NCBI RefSeq assembly: GCF_035634895.1
Contig: NZ_DASQCC010000106.1
Coordinates: 62,001 to 126,000 of the forward strand
DNA length: 64,000 nucleotides
Direction: 5' to 3'
Source of the DNA: Actinophytocola sp035634895
GTDB lineage: Bacteria > Actinomycetota > Actinomycetes > Mycobacteriales > Pseudonocardiaceae
Shown here: one piece after another, positions 16,562 through 25,505 of the stretch
How the letters are laid out: each line of letters starts with the position of its first letter
Position numbering within the stretch: position 1 is the first letter of the stretch
Position numbers and translations under genes: made by a program
The notes under the pieces: generated by a model
The model's input: only the letters and a program-made list of their open reading frames with translations
Told to the model about the DNA's origin: nothing
The model's database searches: none

Positions 16562-16963
16562 TCACAACCCGCGCGCGGCCTTGACCCTGCGCCAGCCGCC
16601 GGCCCGGTTGTTGGCGATGATGTGCTCGAACAGGCGGGTGAGCGCGGGCACATTGACCGGCTCGCCCTCGTAATAGGAGATCATTCGCGCGGTCTTGTTG
16701 TCGTGCCCGCCGGTGATGACGCCCTCCGGGTCGGGGACGATGCCGCCGTCGTAGAGGAACACGTTCACGTGGTCCTTCGCGGCCAGCAGGGCGCAGACGT
16801 TGCCCCGCAGCACGAAGTACGGCTGGACGGTCCGCTTGATCGTCTCGACGACCTCCGGGTCGGCGGCATGCACGATGTCCCGCACCTGTCGGCAGATCTC
16901 CTGCTGCCAGCCCGGCAGCCGCTCGATGTAGGCGTCGACCCTCGGGTCCTTCTCGTACGTCAT
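16562..16963 (-). CDS. DUF1801 (YdhG-like) protein
   Basis: The 133-residue product begins at ATG 16963 behind CAGGAGGTCGCG. It contains the DUF1801 pattern: YIERLPGWQQEICRQVRDIV, then DPEVVETIKRTVQPYF and a C-terminal VNVPALTRLFEHIIANNRAGGW. Members are small frataxin-like-fold proteins, some linked to iron or metal handling; the biochemical role is open. It ends tail to tail with yggT. Confidence 0.75.
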   Translation of the reverse strand: MTYEKDPRVDAYIERLPGWQQEICRQVRDIVHAADPEVVETIKRTVQPYFVLRGNVCALLAAKDHVNVFLYDGGIVPDPEGVITGGHDNKTARMISYYEGEPVNVPALTRLFEHIIANNRAGGWRRVKAARGL

Positions 16964-17085
16964 CGCGACCTCCTGGCGCCGCGCACCGGCGATCAAGTGC
17001 CCTGGCCGGCTCTCCGCCATGCCGAACGGGAACGCCACCACGGCACCGGCACGGCCACCGCCCGGCCGCGACCGAGACGGCTTGG

Positions 17086-20000
17086 TCAGCACTGCGCGAC
17101 GTACTCGACGCCCGGGGCGAACTGCCGCCACTGGTCCCCGTCGAGCGAGGAAAGCCGGCCGCACACGTCCGCGAGCGCGCTCGCCGGATCGATGTCCCAC
17201 CTTGTGACCAGGCCGTTCGGGCCGGTGCCCACCAGGTCGTGCCCGCCGACGAACCTGATGGCCTGCACCGAGCCCTGGTCGTGCAGCGCCGCGTACACGC
17301 TGCGGTCCGCCACGTTCCACACCAGCGGCACGCCGTCCCACCCGGCCGACGCCAACCGCCTGCCGTCGGGCGAGAACGACAGCGTGATCGGCCGGTCGGT
17401 GTGCTCGACGAGCGGCACGCTGACCGGCAGGTGCCGGTCCAGATCCCACAGCCGCACGGTGTTGTCCCACCCGGCCGACGCGAGCAGGTTCCCGTGCGGC
17501 TGGAACGCGACGCTCTGCACCCCGTCGACGTGTCCCTTGAACGGGCCGCCGATCTGCCTGCCGCCCGCCACGTCCCACAGCCGCACCTCGCCGCCCAGCG
17601 TGCCGGCCGCGAGCCGGTCACCACTCTGGCTGAACGCCAGGCTCCACACCAGGCGCCCCTTGCCGGACCGCCACAGCTCGCGTGCGCCCGCGCCGGAGAA
17701 GGACAGGCTCACGAGCGACAGCCTTCCACGGTCGACGTCCCCGCCCCGCGTGGAGCTGACGGCGAGCGTCCGGCCGTCCGGGCTGAACGCCACGGCGACG
17801 GCGTCCAGGTTGCCGAACCTGGCGACCTCGGTGCCGTCGGCCTGCCAGACCGCGAGCCCGTCGTCGCACGGCGCCGCGATGCGGGTGCCGTCCCGGCTGA
17901 ACACCGGCGCGCCGGCGGACGGGCACCTCAGCACCCGCTCCCGCAGGCGTCGCGCCACGTCCCACACGGTCACCGTGCCGGCCTCCTGGCTCGCGAACGC
18001 GACCAGCCGGCCGTCCAGGCTGATGTCGGCGGTCTCGGCCTTCCCGGCCGCCACCGGCAGCTCCGGGCGCCACAGCACCACGTCGCCGTCGCCGCTCGCC
18101 ACCGCGAGCCGGCTGCTGTCCGGGCTGAACGCGATCCGGAACGTGTCGTCGTCGCTGGCCCGCATCGGCTCGCCGATCTGCTGGCCGGTCGCGAGGTACC
18201 ACAGCCGCACCGTGCGGTCCGAGCTCGCCGACGCGAGCACCTGGCCGCCGTGCCCGAACGCGAGGTCGGCGACGGTGTCCGTGTGTCCCGTCAGCAGGCT
18301 GCCGACCCGCTCGCCCGTCGCGAGGTCCCAGCGGCCGATGGCCGTGCCGAGCCGGCACGCGACCACGTTCCGGTCCGGGTCGTACGCGACGAACTGGCAG
18401 ACCTTGCCGCCGGTCACGATCGTGCGGACGAGGGTCTGGTCGGCGGCGCGCCAGACCCGGATCGTGCCGTCCAGGCCGCCGCCGATCACCTCCTGGCCGT
18501 CCTTGGTGAACACGACCGAGGTGACGATGTCCTCGGCGCCGAGGAGCGGCCCGCCGAGCTGCCTGCCGGTCGCGGTGTTCCACAGCCGCGGTGTGCCGTT
18601 GGTGGTGACGACGCGGCGGCCGTCGGGGCTGTACGCGACGCCGACCACCGGCGCGCCGTGGTCGATCCGCCGTGTCACCGCGCCGGTGGCAACCCTTACC
18701 AGGTACAGGCGCTCGTCGGTGCTCGCCACGGCGAGCTCCCTGCCGTTCGGTGAGAAGGCGACGGTGTTGACGGCATCGCGCGCGGTGAACAGCACCCTGC
18801 CGCGCCGGGTGGACAGGTCCCACAGCCGGACCGTGTGGTCGACGCCGCCGCTCGCGAGGAACCTGCCGTCCGGGCTGAACGCGACCGTCTGGACCGGGCC
18901 GTCGTGCCCGTGCAGGACGGTGTCGAGCCGCTGGTTGGGCGCGGCCAGCAACGCCTCCCGCGCCTGCCTGGTCGGCGCGCGGCGCCAGGCCGCGGCGGCG
19001 AGCAGCTGCGACTGCTCCGGCCAGGTGTCGACGTACTGGTCGGACAGCGTGGCGAGGCGCCGGGACTCGGCGTCGGCGAGCCGGTCGTCGGACACCCGCG
19101 CCTGGTAGTAGGCGACCGCCGAGGCGGCCAGCGACGCGACCAGCAGCACCGCCAGCGCGGCGACCACGGCCCGCAGCCGGCGGGTCGACCGCCGCTGTGC
19201 ACGTTCGCCCGCCCTGAGGAAGTCGCGTTGCGGCGGGGTGAGCACGTGCGTGCCGGCCCACTCCAGTGCGGCCTGCAGGCGGGTGCCCCGGTACAGGTCG
19301 CCGCGCTCGCGGCCGCTGTCCACCCAGTTGGTGACGGCCTCGTCGAGTCGTTGCCGCAGCAGCAGGTCGGCACGCTCCGCGTCCACCCACGCCCGCAGCC
19401 GCGGCCACGCGACCAGCAACGCGTCGTGCGAGAGCCGCACGCCCTCGTCGTCCACGCTCACCAGCCGCGCGTCCACTAGCGCGGGCAGGACGTGCTCGTC
19501 CAGCTCGGCACGGGCCGCGAGCCGCCGGACCAGGCCGCCGTCGGGCAGCACCCGCACGAGCCGCAGCAGGGTGGCACGCATGGCCGCCGCGCCGTAGGGG
19601 GTCAGCTGCCCGTACAGCTGGTCGGCGGTGACCGCGACGGCCCGGTCGACGCCGCCGGTCGCCTGGTAGCCACGCAGCGTCAGCACGTTGCCCCGACGGT
19701 TCTGCCAGGTGGCGCGGAGCGCGTGCGCGAGCCGGGGCAGCGGGTTCTCGGCCAGCCCGTCGCGGGCGCCGACGTCGCTGATCAGCCGCTCCACCAGGCC
19801 GTCCTCGACGACCAGGCCGGCCTGCTCGGCGGGCAGCGTGATCACCTGCCGCAGCTGTTCGCTACCCAGGGGACCGACCACGAACGGCGTGTCCAGCGAG
19901 GCACGCAACGGCTCCAGCGCGATGCAGTCCGGCACGAAGTCCGCCCGCACGGACAGGATGACGAGCGCGGGCCAGGCATGTGCGAGCGCCGTGACGAACG

Positions 20001-21516
20001 CGAGCCGCTCCCGTGGGTCCGCGCCGTCGGTGAACAGCTGCTCGAACTGGTCGACCACGAGGACCAACCGCGCCCCGTCCTCGGCCACCCGCTCCGCGGC
20101 GATCCGGCACACCCCGAACGGTGTTGGACTGCCTCGCTCCGCTCGGCGGCTCGCGGGCCTGTACCCGGCGTCTTCCCTCCCTGCGCTGCTCGGCGCGGGT
20201 CGCTTCGCTCCCGGGCGCCTCCGCTGCTCGGTCGGTCCAGACGCCGGCGGCCCGCTCGCGGCTCTATCCGTACGGATCGACGCGGCGATGGTCGCCGGGT
20301 CGACGTGGATCACCCCGGCGAGCCGCGCGGCGAGCGTGTCCACCGGGCGGTCGCCCGGGGTGAGCACGACGCGCGGCCACTTCGTCTCCGCCGCCCTGTC
20401 CAGGGCGGGGAGGAGCCCGGCGACCAGCAGCGAGGACTTGCCGGTGCCGGAGGCGCCGACCACGACCAGCGGGCCGCCGGTCGACAGCTGACCGGACAGC
20501 CGCACCAGCAGGTCGGTGACCTCCGGGTCCCGGCCGTGGAACCAGGCCGCGTCGCCCGTGCCGAAGCTGCGCAGTCCCGGGTACGGGCAGAGGTCGGTGC
20601 CGGTCCCCGGCCTGTCGTGTGCGGACGCGGCGACGATCGCACGCATGATGACCTGCTGACCGGGCAGGGCCGGATCGCCCTGCGGGACCGGCATCGTCCG
20701 CTGCGTGGGCTGGGTCATCGCCGCCCCGGCCGCCGCCATGAGCTGGCCCGCGGTGCCGAAGCGGCGGTGCGGGTCCTTGTCCATGCCGGTGGCCACGACG
20801 AGGTCCAGTGCGGGTGGGATGCGCGGGTCGAACACCGACGGGGCCGGCGGCGTCGAGTTGAGCTGTGCGGCGAGCTTCGCGGCCGGCCCGGCGCCCGGGA
20901 ACGGGACCCTGCCGGTCAGGCACTCGTAGAGCACGCAGGTCAGCGAGTACACGTCGGCGGTGCCGGTGACGTCGAGGCCGCGCAGCTGTTCCGGCGCGAT
21001 GTAGTCCAGTGAGCCGACGTAGCCGCCGGTCACCGTCATCCTGGTGGCCTCGGGGTCCAGCGGGTGGGCGATGCCGAAGTCGGTGAGGTAGGCGGTGCCG
21101 TCCTCGCCGAGCAGTATGTTGGCGGGCTTGACATCCCGGTGCACGATGCCGTTGGCGTGTGCGGTGTCGAGCGCGTCGGCGGCCTGCGTGAGGATGTCGA
21201 CGGCGCGCGCCGGGTCCAGCCGCCCGCCGGCGAGCAGGCGCCTGAGGTCGGTGCCGTCGACCAGCCGCATCGCGAGGTAGACCCGGCCGTCGTCGTCACC
21301 GGCGTCCAGCAGCTCGACGATGTGCGGGCCGGCGAGGTCGGCGACGACCCGCGCCTCGCGCCGCATCCGGTCGGCGTGGTGCCGGTCGGCCGCCGCCGGC
21401 AGCACCTTGACCGCGACGACCCGCCCGTCGGCCGTGTCCACCGCGCGGTAGACCTCGCCCATCCCGCCCCTGCCGAGCAGGCTTTCGAGCCGGTACCGCC
21501 CGGCAAGCAGCGTCAC
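17086..21516 (-). CDS. Ser/Thr protein kinase fused to nSTAND ATPase and WD40 propellers
   Basis: A 1476-residue multidomain protein. Residues 1-265 are a Hanks-type kinase (GRGGMGEVYRAV, AVKVL, HRDVKPANILL near 124, DFGIAHP, APEQL). Residues about 300-740 form an nSTAND1-type P-loop domain (GASGTGKSS near 352, LVLVVDQFEQLFTDG). A membrane or hydrophobic helix follows near 775-795 (VVAALAVLLVASLAASAVAYY), then roughly twelve to fourteen WD40 repeats to the end. Such proteins are predicted signalling or conflict-response switches in multicellular actinomycetes. Residues about 412-468 are an Arg/Pro/Ser/Ala-rich insert between two recognisable nSTAND segments and look like an in-frame intragenic insertion. 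It follows the serine hydrolase gene by 54 bp on the same strand. Confidence 0.85.
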   Translation of the reverse strand: MTLLAGRYRLESLLGRGGMGEVYRAVDTADGRVVAVKVLPAAADRHHADRMRREARVVADLAGPHIVELLDAGDDDGRVYLAMRLVDGTDLRRLLAGGRLDPARAVDILTQAADALDTAHANGIVHRDVKPANILLGEDGTAYLTDFGIAHPLDPEATRMTVTGGYVGSLDYIAPEQLRGLDVTGTADVYSLTCVLYECLTGRVPFPGAGPAAKLAAQLNSTPPAPSVFDPRIPPALDLVVATGMDKDPHRRFGTAGQLMAAAGAAMTQPTQRTMPVPQGDPALPGQQVIMRAIVAASAHDRPGTGTDLCPYPGLRSFGTGDAAWFHGRDPEVTDLLVRLSGQLSTGGPLVVVGASGTGKSSLLVAGLLPALDRAAETKWPRVVLTPGDRPVDTLAARLAGVIHVDPATIAASIRTDRAASGPPASGPTEQRRRPGAKRPAPSSAGREDAGYRPASRRAERGSPTPFGVCRIAAERVAEDGARLVLVVDQFEQLFTDGADPRERLAFVTALAHAWPALVILSVRADFVPDCIALEPLRASLDTPFVVGPLGSEQLRQVITLPAEQAGLVVEDGLVERLISDVGARDGLAENPLPRLAHALRATWQNRRGNVLTLRGYQATGGVDRAVAVTADQLYGQLTPYGAAAMRATLLRLVRVLPDGGLVRRLAARAELDEHVLPALVDARLVSVDDEGVRLSHDALLVAWPRLRAWVDAERADLLLRQRLDEAVTNWVDSGRERGDLYRGTRLQAALEWAGTHVLTPPQRDFLRAGERAQRRSTRRLRAVVAALAVLLVASLAASAVAYYQARVSDDRLADAESRRLATLSDQYVDTWPEQSQLLAAAAWRRAPTRQAREALLAAPNQRLDTVLHGHDGPVQTVAFSPDGRFLASGGVDHTVRLWDLSTRRGRVLFTARDAVNTVAFSPNGRELAVASTDERLYLVRVATGAVTRRIDHGAPVVGVAYSPDGRRVVTTNGTPRLWNTATGRQLGGPLLGAEDIVTSVVFTKDGQEVIGGGLDGTIRVWRAADQTLVRTIVTGGKVCQFVAYDPDRNVVACRLGTAIGRWDLATGERVGSLLTGHTDTVADLAFGHGGQVLASASSDRTVRLWYLATGQQIGEPMRASDDDTFRIAFSPDSSRLAVASGDGDVVLWRPELPVAAGKAETADISLDGRLVAFASQEAGTVTVWDVARRLRERVLRCPSAGAPVFSRDGTRIAAPCDDGLAVWQADGTEVARFGNLDAVAVAFSPDGRTLAVSSTRGGDVDRGRLSLVSLSFSGAGARELWRSGKGRLVWSLAFSQSGDRLAAGTLGGEVRLWDVAGGRQIGGPFKGHVDGVQSVAFQPHGNLLASAGWDNTVRLWDLDRHLPVSVPLVEHTDRPITLSFSPDGRRLASAGWDGVPLVWNVADRSVYAALHDQGSVQAIRFVGGHDLVGTGPNGLVTRWDIDPASALADVCGRLSSLDGDQWRQFAPGVEYVAQC
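20112..20278. repeat. Candidate in-frame insertion inside the kinase-STAND gene
   Basis: About 165 bp encode an Arg/Pro/Ser-rich stretch that interrupts the nSTAND domain between ...IAASIRTDR and RIAAERVAEDG. The + strand is rich in GCTCGGCGGCTC/GCTGCTCGG-like words, unlike the surrounding codons. The boundaries are judged by eye. Its length in whole codons keeps the 1476-residue frame intact. Confidence 0.45.
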
Positions 21517-21570
21517 GGCGCCAGCGTACTGGGGGAGGGATGTCCCTCGATCGTGGAACGTTCCCTTTGC

Positions 21571-22674
21571 TCAGCGCTGTTTCGGCACGAGCTCGGCCAG
21601 CTCGCGGCCGAACTCGTCGATCCCGAAGTTGATGTTGGCGAGCACGGTCACGGTGACGCCGGTGGCCGGGCGGATCTCGGTGTAGGAGTTGAAGCCGGCG
21701 ATGTTGCCGGTGTGGCCGTAGCTCGTGACGGCGTCGATCGACGCGCCGCGCGAGGCGATGCCGTAGCCGTACCAGGTGCCGGGGTTCGCGGCGACGCGTG
21801 GACGCAGCAGCGCGGCGACCGTGCCGGCCTGGACCACGGATGTGTCGCCGTGCAGCAGGAACTGCTGCCAGCGGCCGAGATCCCGGACCGTCGAGTACAT
21901 GCCGCCGGCCGAGTAGTACACCGAGTCGTCGAACACCGGGGCCTGCGTGGTCCAGTTCGAGTAGCCGACGGCGTACTCGTCGCTCGGGGCGAGGCCGGGT
22001 TGGTAGCCGGTGTCGGACATGCCGAGCGGGTCGAGGACCTCGTCGTGCAGGAAGTCCCCGTAGCTCTTGCCGGAGACCCGCTCGATCAGCAGACCGAGCA
22101 CGACGTACCCGGAGTTGCTGTACGACCACTTCGTGCTGGGCGGGAAGTCCAGCGGCAGGCCGGCGAAGAGCTGGGTCAGCTGTTCGGGTGACGGCTCCCG
22201 CGTGCCGATGCTCGCGAAGAACTGCTCGATGCTCCCGAAGCCGGCCCCGTAGTCGTGGATGCCGGAGGTGTGCGCCAGCAGCTCGTCGATGGTGATCGGC
22301 GCCCACTGCGGCGGGCAGCTCGTCAGGTAGGCGCACACGCCGTCGGCCACGTTCAGCCGGCCCTGCTCCTGCAGCACGAGCACGGCGAGCGCGGTGAACT
22401 GCTTGGTGACCGACGCGATCCGGAACCGCGTGTTCGGACCGTTCGGCACCCTGGTCTGCGGGTTGGCCCGGCCGAAACCGCGGCGGAGCAACACCTTCGG
22501 CCCGTCGCGCACCTCGACCGCGCCACGGAACCGTTCGGCGGCCACCGCCTGGTCGACGTAGTCGGTCAGCGACCCGACGACCGGGTCCGGCGAGACCTGC
22601 GCCGCCGGCCGTGCCGGCGTGCACGCCACCAACAGTCCCGCGACCACCAGCGGAACCCCCCGTTTCCACTTCAT
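21571..22674 (-). CDS. Serine hydrolase, class C beta-lactamase fold, lipoprotein
   Basis: The 367-residue product has a lipoprotein signal with lipobox (VVAGLLVAC). The catalytic Ser-x-x-Lys is in IASVTKQFTAL, the Tyr-x-Asn motif in WSYSNSGYVVLG, and the third motif GHTGNIAGFNSY replaces KTG with HTG, as in many esterases and DD-peptidases of this fold. It is likely exported and membrane-anchored. Its ATG overlaps the stop of the FAD/FeS oxidase gene by 4 bp, so translation is coupled although the biochemical link is not obvious. Beta-lactam hydrolysis cannot be claimed. Confidence 0.82.
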   Translation of the reverse strand: MKWKRGVPLVVAGLLVACTPARPAAQVSPDPVVGSLTDYVDQAVAAERFRGAVEVRDGPKVLLRRGFGRANPQTRVPNGPNTRFRIASVTKQFTALAVLVLQEQGRLNVADGVCAYLTSCPPQWAPITIDELLAHTSGIHDYGAGFGSIEQFFASIGTREPSPEQLTQLFAGLPLDFPPSTKWSYSNSGYVVLGLLIERVSGKSYGDFLHDEVLDPLGMSDTGYQPGLAPSDEYAVGYSNWTTQAPVFDDSVYYSAGGMYSTVRDLGRWQQFLLHGDTSVVQAGTVAALLRPRVAANPGTWYGYGIASRGASIDAVTSYGHTGNIAGFNSYTEIRPATGVTVTVLANINFGIDEFGRELAELVPKQR

Positions 22675-25505
22675 GTCCGCATTGTCTCGCCTTTCACCGC
22701 CGCCAGCACGAGTTCCACCGGATGGTGTGGCCGGCGGCCGGTGCCGTGCGCTATCTGCTGCCGGCACGACACGCCGGTCGCGGCGATGACCGTGTCCCGC
22801 GGCTCGGCACGCACGGCCGGGAACAGGCGGTCCTCGCCGACCGACATCGACATCTCGTAGTGCTCGGCCTCGAAGCCGAACGAGCCGGCCATGCCGCAGC
22901 AGCCCGCGTCGACCTCCTCGACGCGCACGTCCGGGATACGGGACAGCATCGCCACCGTCGCCGCCGTGCCGACGTCGGCCTTCTGGTGGCAGTGGCCGTG
23001 GTAGAGGATCCGGCGTCCCGCGACCCACGAGTCGGCGAAGGTCAGGTCCCCCGCGTCGACGGCCTCGGTGATCAGCTCCTCCACCTGCCGCACGCGGCCG
23101 GCGACCTCCTGGGCCCTCGGGTCGTCGGGCAGCAGGGACAGCGTCTCGTCCCGCAGTGCGAGCACGCAGGACGGCTCGCAGCCGACGATCGGGGTCGTGC
23201 CGCCCGCGAGCTGGTGGAGCATGCCCCGCGCCTTGAGGCGGGCGTCGTCCAGCAGGCCCTTGGACAGGCTGGCTCGGCCGCAGCAGCCGTCCGCGGCGAG
23301 CCTGACCTCGTACCCGGCACGCTCCAGGAGCTCGATGGCCGCCTGGCCGACCGCCGGCTCGGTGTAGGTGGTGAAGGAGTCGGCCAGGAACGTGACGGCG
23401 CCCCTGGGCGCCTCGCCCGCGCGGCGCCTCCGGAACCACCGCACCAGGTTGCGCCGGTGGAACCGCGGCAGCGGCCGGTTCGGCGTGATGCCGACGAGCC
23501 GTCGCACGAAGCCGGCGTGGTTCGACAGCGGCGCCGTCGCCGAGCCAAGGCGGTTCAGCAGCCGGATGCTGGCGAAGACCCTGGCACGCAAAGGAATGCC
23601 GTGGCTCTCGTGCCGGTGCCGCAACGCCTCGCTCTTGAGCTTCGCCATGTCCACGCCCAGCGGGCACTCGCTCTTGCACGCCTTGCACATCAGGCACAGG
23701 TCCAGCACCTCGTGCAGCCGGTCGTCACCCAGCGCGGCCTGGGGATCCGGTTGCGACAGCGCGTGCACGAGCGCGTTGGCCCGGCCGCGCGTCGAGTCCT
23801 CCTCGGACCTCGTGGCCATGTAGGACGGGCACATCACGCCGGCGTCGGTCTTGCGGCACAGGCCGATGTTCATGCACCGGTCGGCCGCGCCCCGCATGCC
23901 GCCGACCACCTCGAACGCGAGGTGCGTCCGGAGCGGCTCGGCCCGCGGCAGGGCCGGGTCACGCAGGTTCTCGGTCATCGGCGGCGCGTCCACGATCTTG
24001 CCCGGGTTGAGCACACCCGCCGGGTCGAACAGGGCCTTGACCTCGCGCATGGCCTCGTACAGCTCGTCGCCGAACAGCTCGCGGTTGAACTCGCTGCGCG
24101 CCAGGCCGTCGCCGTGCTCGCTGGAGTTGACGCCGCCGTACTCCCGGACCAGGTCCCTGACCTGCTCGGCGACGGCGCGCATGGTCGCCACCCCGCCGGG
24201 TTCGGTCAGGTCGACGAACGGGCGGACGTGCAGGCAGCCGACCGAGCAGTGGCCGTAGAAGCCGGCCCGCAGGCCGTGCCGGTCGAGGATCTTCGCGAAC
24301 CCGGCCGTGTACTCGGGCAGGTGCCGGGGGTCGACGGCGGTGTCCTCCACGAACGCGAGCGGCCTGCGCGGCCCGACGCTCGCCGCCATCAGCAGGCCGA
24401 GGCCGGCCTTGCGCACCTTCAGCAGCGCGCCCTGCTGCGCGGGCGTGACGGCCGCCAGCGTGTGGTAGCCGTGGTCGTGCTCGCGCCACAACGTCGTGAG
24501 CATGCTCAGCCTGCCGCGCAGCTCCTGCTCGTCCGCGCCGGTGAAGCTCACGAACAGCAGCGCGTCCGGGTCGCCGTGCAGGATCGTGCCGAGCGTGGCG
24601 TACTCGTGTCGCTGGCGGGACAGGTCGAGGATCGTGCGGTCCATCAGCTCGACCGCGGCGGGATCGCAGGCCAGCGCGTCCTCGGTCGCCGCGATGGCCG
24701 CCTGGGTGGACGTGAAGTGCCCGACGGCGATGACGGTGTGCTTCGGCTTCGGGACCAGGTCGACGAGCGCGTTGGTGGCGATGACGAGCGTGCCCTCGGA
24801 GCCGACGACGAACTTCGCGAGGTCGAAGTCCCTGGCGAGGCGGTCGAGGCGGTAGCCGCCCGCGCGGCGCCAGAACTCGGGGAAGCCGGTGGCGATGGCG
24901 TCCCGGTGGTCCTCGACCAGCTTCGGCAGCTCGCGGTGCAGCCTGCCGGCGAGCGTGCTCATGGCGGAAAGGTCGACACCCGGCGCGAAGTGGGCCGTGG
25001 ACGCGTCGGCGAGGACCACGTCCAGCTCACGGACGTGGTCGATGGTCATGCCGTAGCGCACCGAGCCGCTGCCGGCGGAGTTGTTGCCGATCATCCCGCC
25101 GATCGTGGCGCGGTTGCTGGTGGAGGTGTCTGGGCCGAACATCAGGCCGTGTTCGGCGGCGGCGCGGTTGAGCTGGTCCTGGACCACGCCCGGCTCGACC
25201 AGCGCGGTCTGCGACTCCGGGTCCAGCTCGAGGATCTGGTTCAGGTGCCGGGACAGGTCGAGCACGATGCCGGGCCCGACGGTCTGCCCGGCGAGGCTCG
25301 TGCCCGCGCCACGAGGCACGACCGGCACGCCGTGGTCGTGGGCGGCGCTCACCGTGGCCGCCACGTCGTCGACGTCCCGCGGGAACACCACGGCCAGCGG
25401 GGTGATCGCGTACATGCTCGCGTCCCGGGCGAAGAGCTGTCGCGTGTGGTCGTCGAACAGGACCTCGCCGGAGAGATCCCGGCGCAGCCGTTCCGTCAGG
25501 CTCAT
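22671..25505 (-). CDS. FAD-linked oxidase fused to Fe-S (GlpC/CCG) domain
   Basis: A 944-residue fusion. The N-terminal half is a GlcD-type FAD-binding dehydrogenase (VPRGAGTSLAGQTVG, GGMIGNNSAGSGSVRYG). The C-terminal half has 4Fe-4S motifs (CMNIGLCRKTDAGVMCP and CLMCKACKSECP) and two CCG-type motifs (DGCCGRASLSKG and DAGCCGMAGSFG). This is the layout of large respiratory D-2-hydroxyacid dehydrogenases such as Dld-II or the glycolate oxidase family. Its start overlaps the stop of a class V aminotransferase by 4 bp. That coupling suggests oxidation of a 2-hydroxyacid, with glycolate to glyoxylate as one option, next to glyoxylate transamination (inference). Confidence 0.85.
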   Translation of the reverse strand: MSLTERLRRDLSGEVLFDDHTRQLFARDASMYAITPLAVVFPRDVDDVAATVSAAHDHGVPVVPRGAGTSLAGQTVGPGIVLDLSRHLNQILELDPESQTALVEPGVVQDQLNRAAAEHGLMFGPDTSTSNRATIGGMIGNNSAGSGSVRYGMTIDHVRELDVVLADASTAHFAPGVDLSAMSTLAGRLHRELPKLVEDHRDAIATGFPEFWRRAGGYRLDRLARDFDLAKFVVGSEGTLVIATNALVDLVPKPKHTVIAVGHFTSTQAAIAATEDALACDPAAVELMDRTILDLSRQRHEYATLGTILHGDPDALLFVSFTGADEQELRGRLSMLTTLWREHDHGYHTLAAVTPAQQGALLKVRKAGLGLLMAASVGPRRPLAFVEDTAVDPRHLPEYTAGFAKILDRHGLRAGFYGHCSVGCLHVRPFVDLTEPGGVATMRAVAEQVRDLVREYGGVNSSEHGDGLARSEFNRELFGDELYEAMREVKALFDPAGVLNPGKIVDAPPMTENLRDPALPRAEPLRTHLAFEVVGGMRGAADRCMNIGLCRKTDAGVMCPSYMATRSEEDSTRGRANALVHALSQPDPQAALGDDRLHEVLDLCLMCKACKSECPLGVDMAKLKSEALRHRHESHGIPLRARVFASIRLLNRLGSATAPLSNHAGFVRRLVGITPNRPLPRFHRRNLVRWFRRRRAGEAPRGAVTFLADSFTTYTEPAVGQAAIELLERAGYEVRLAADGCCGRASLSKGLLDDARLKARGMLHQLAGGTTPIVGCEPSCVLALRDETLSLLPDDPRAQEVAGRVRQVEELITEAVDAGDLTFADSWVAGRRILYHGHCHQKADVGTAATVAMLSRIPDVRVEEVDAGCCGMAGSFGFEAEHYEMSMSVGEDRLFPAVRAEPRDTVIAATGVSCRQQIAHGTGRRPHHPVELVLAAVKGETMRT

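Noticed and set aside
17239..18753. 504-codon plus-strand frame opposite the WD40 region
   Set aside because: No domain, typical high-GC shadow of the kinase-STAND-WD40 gene.
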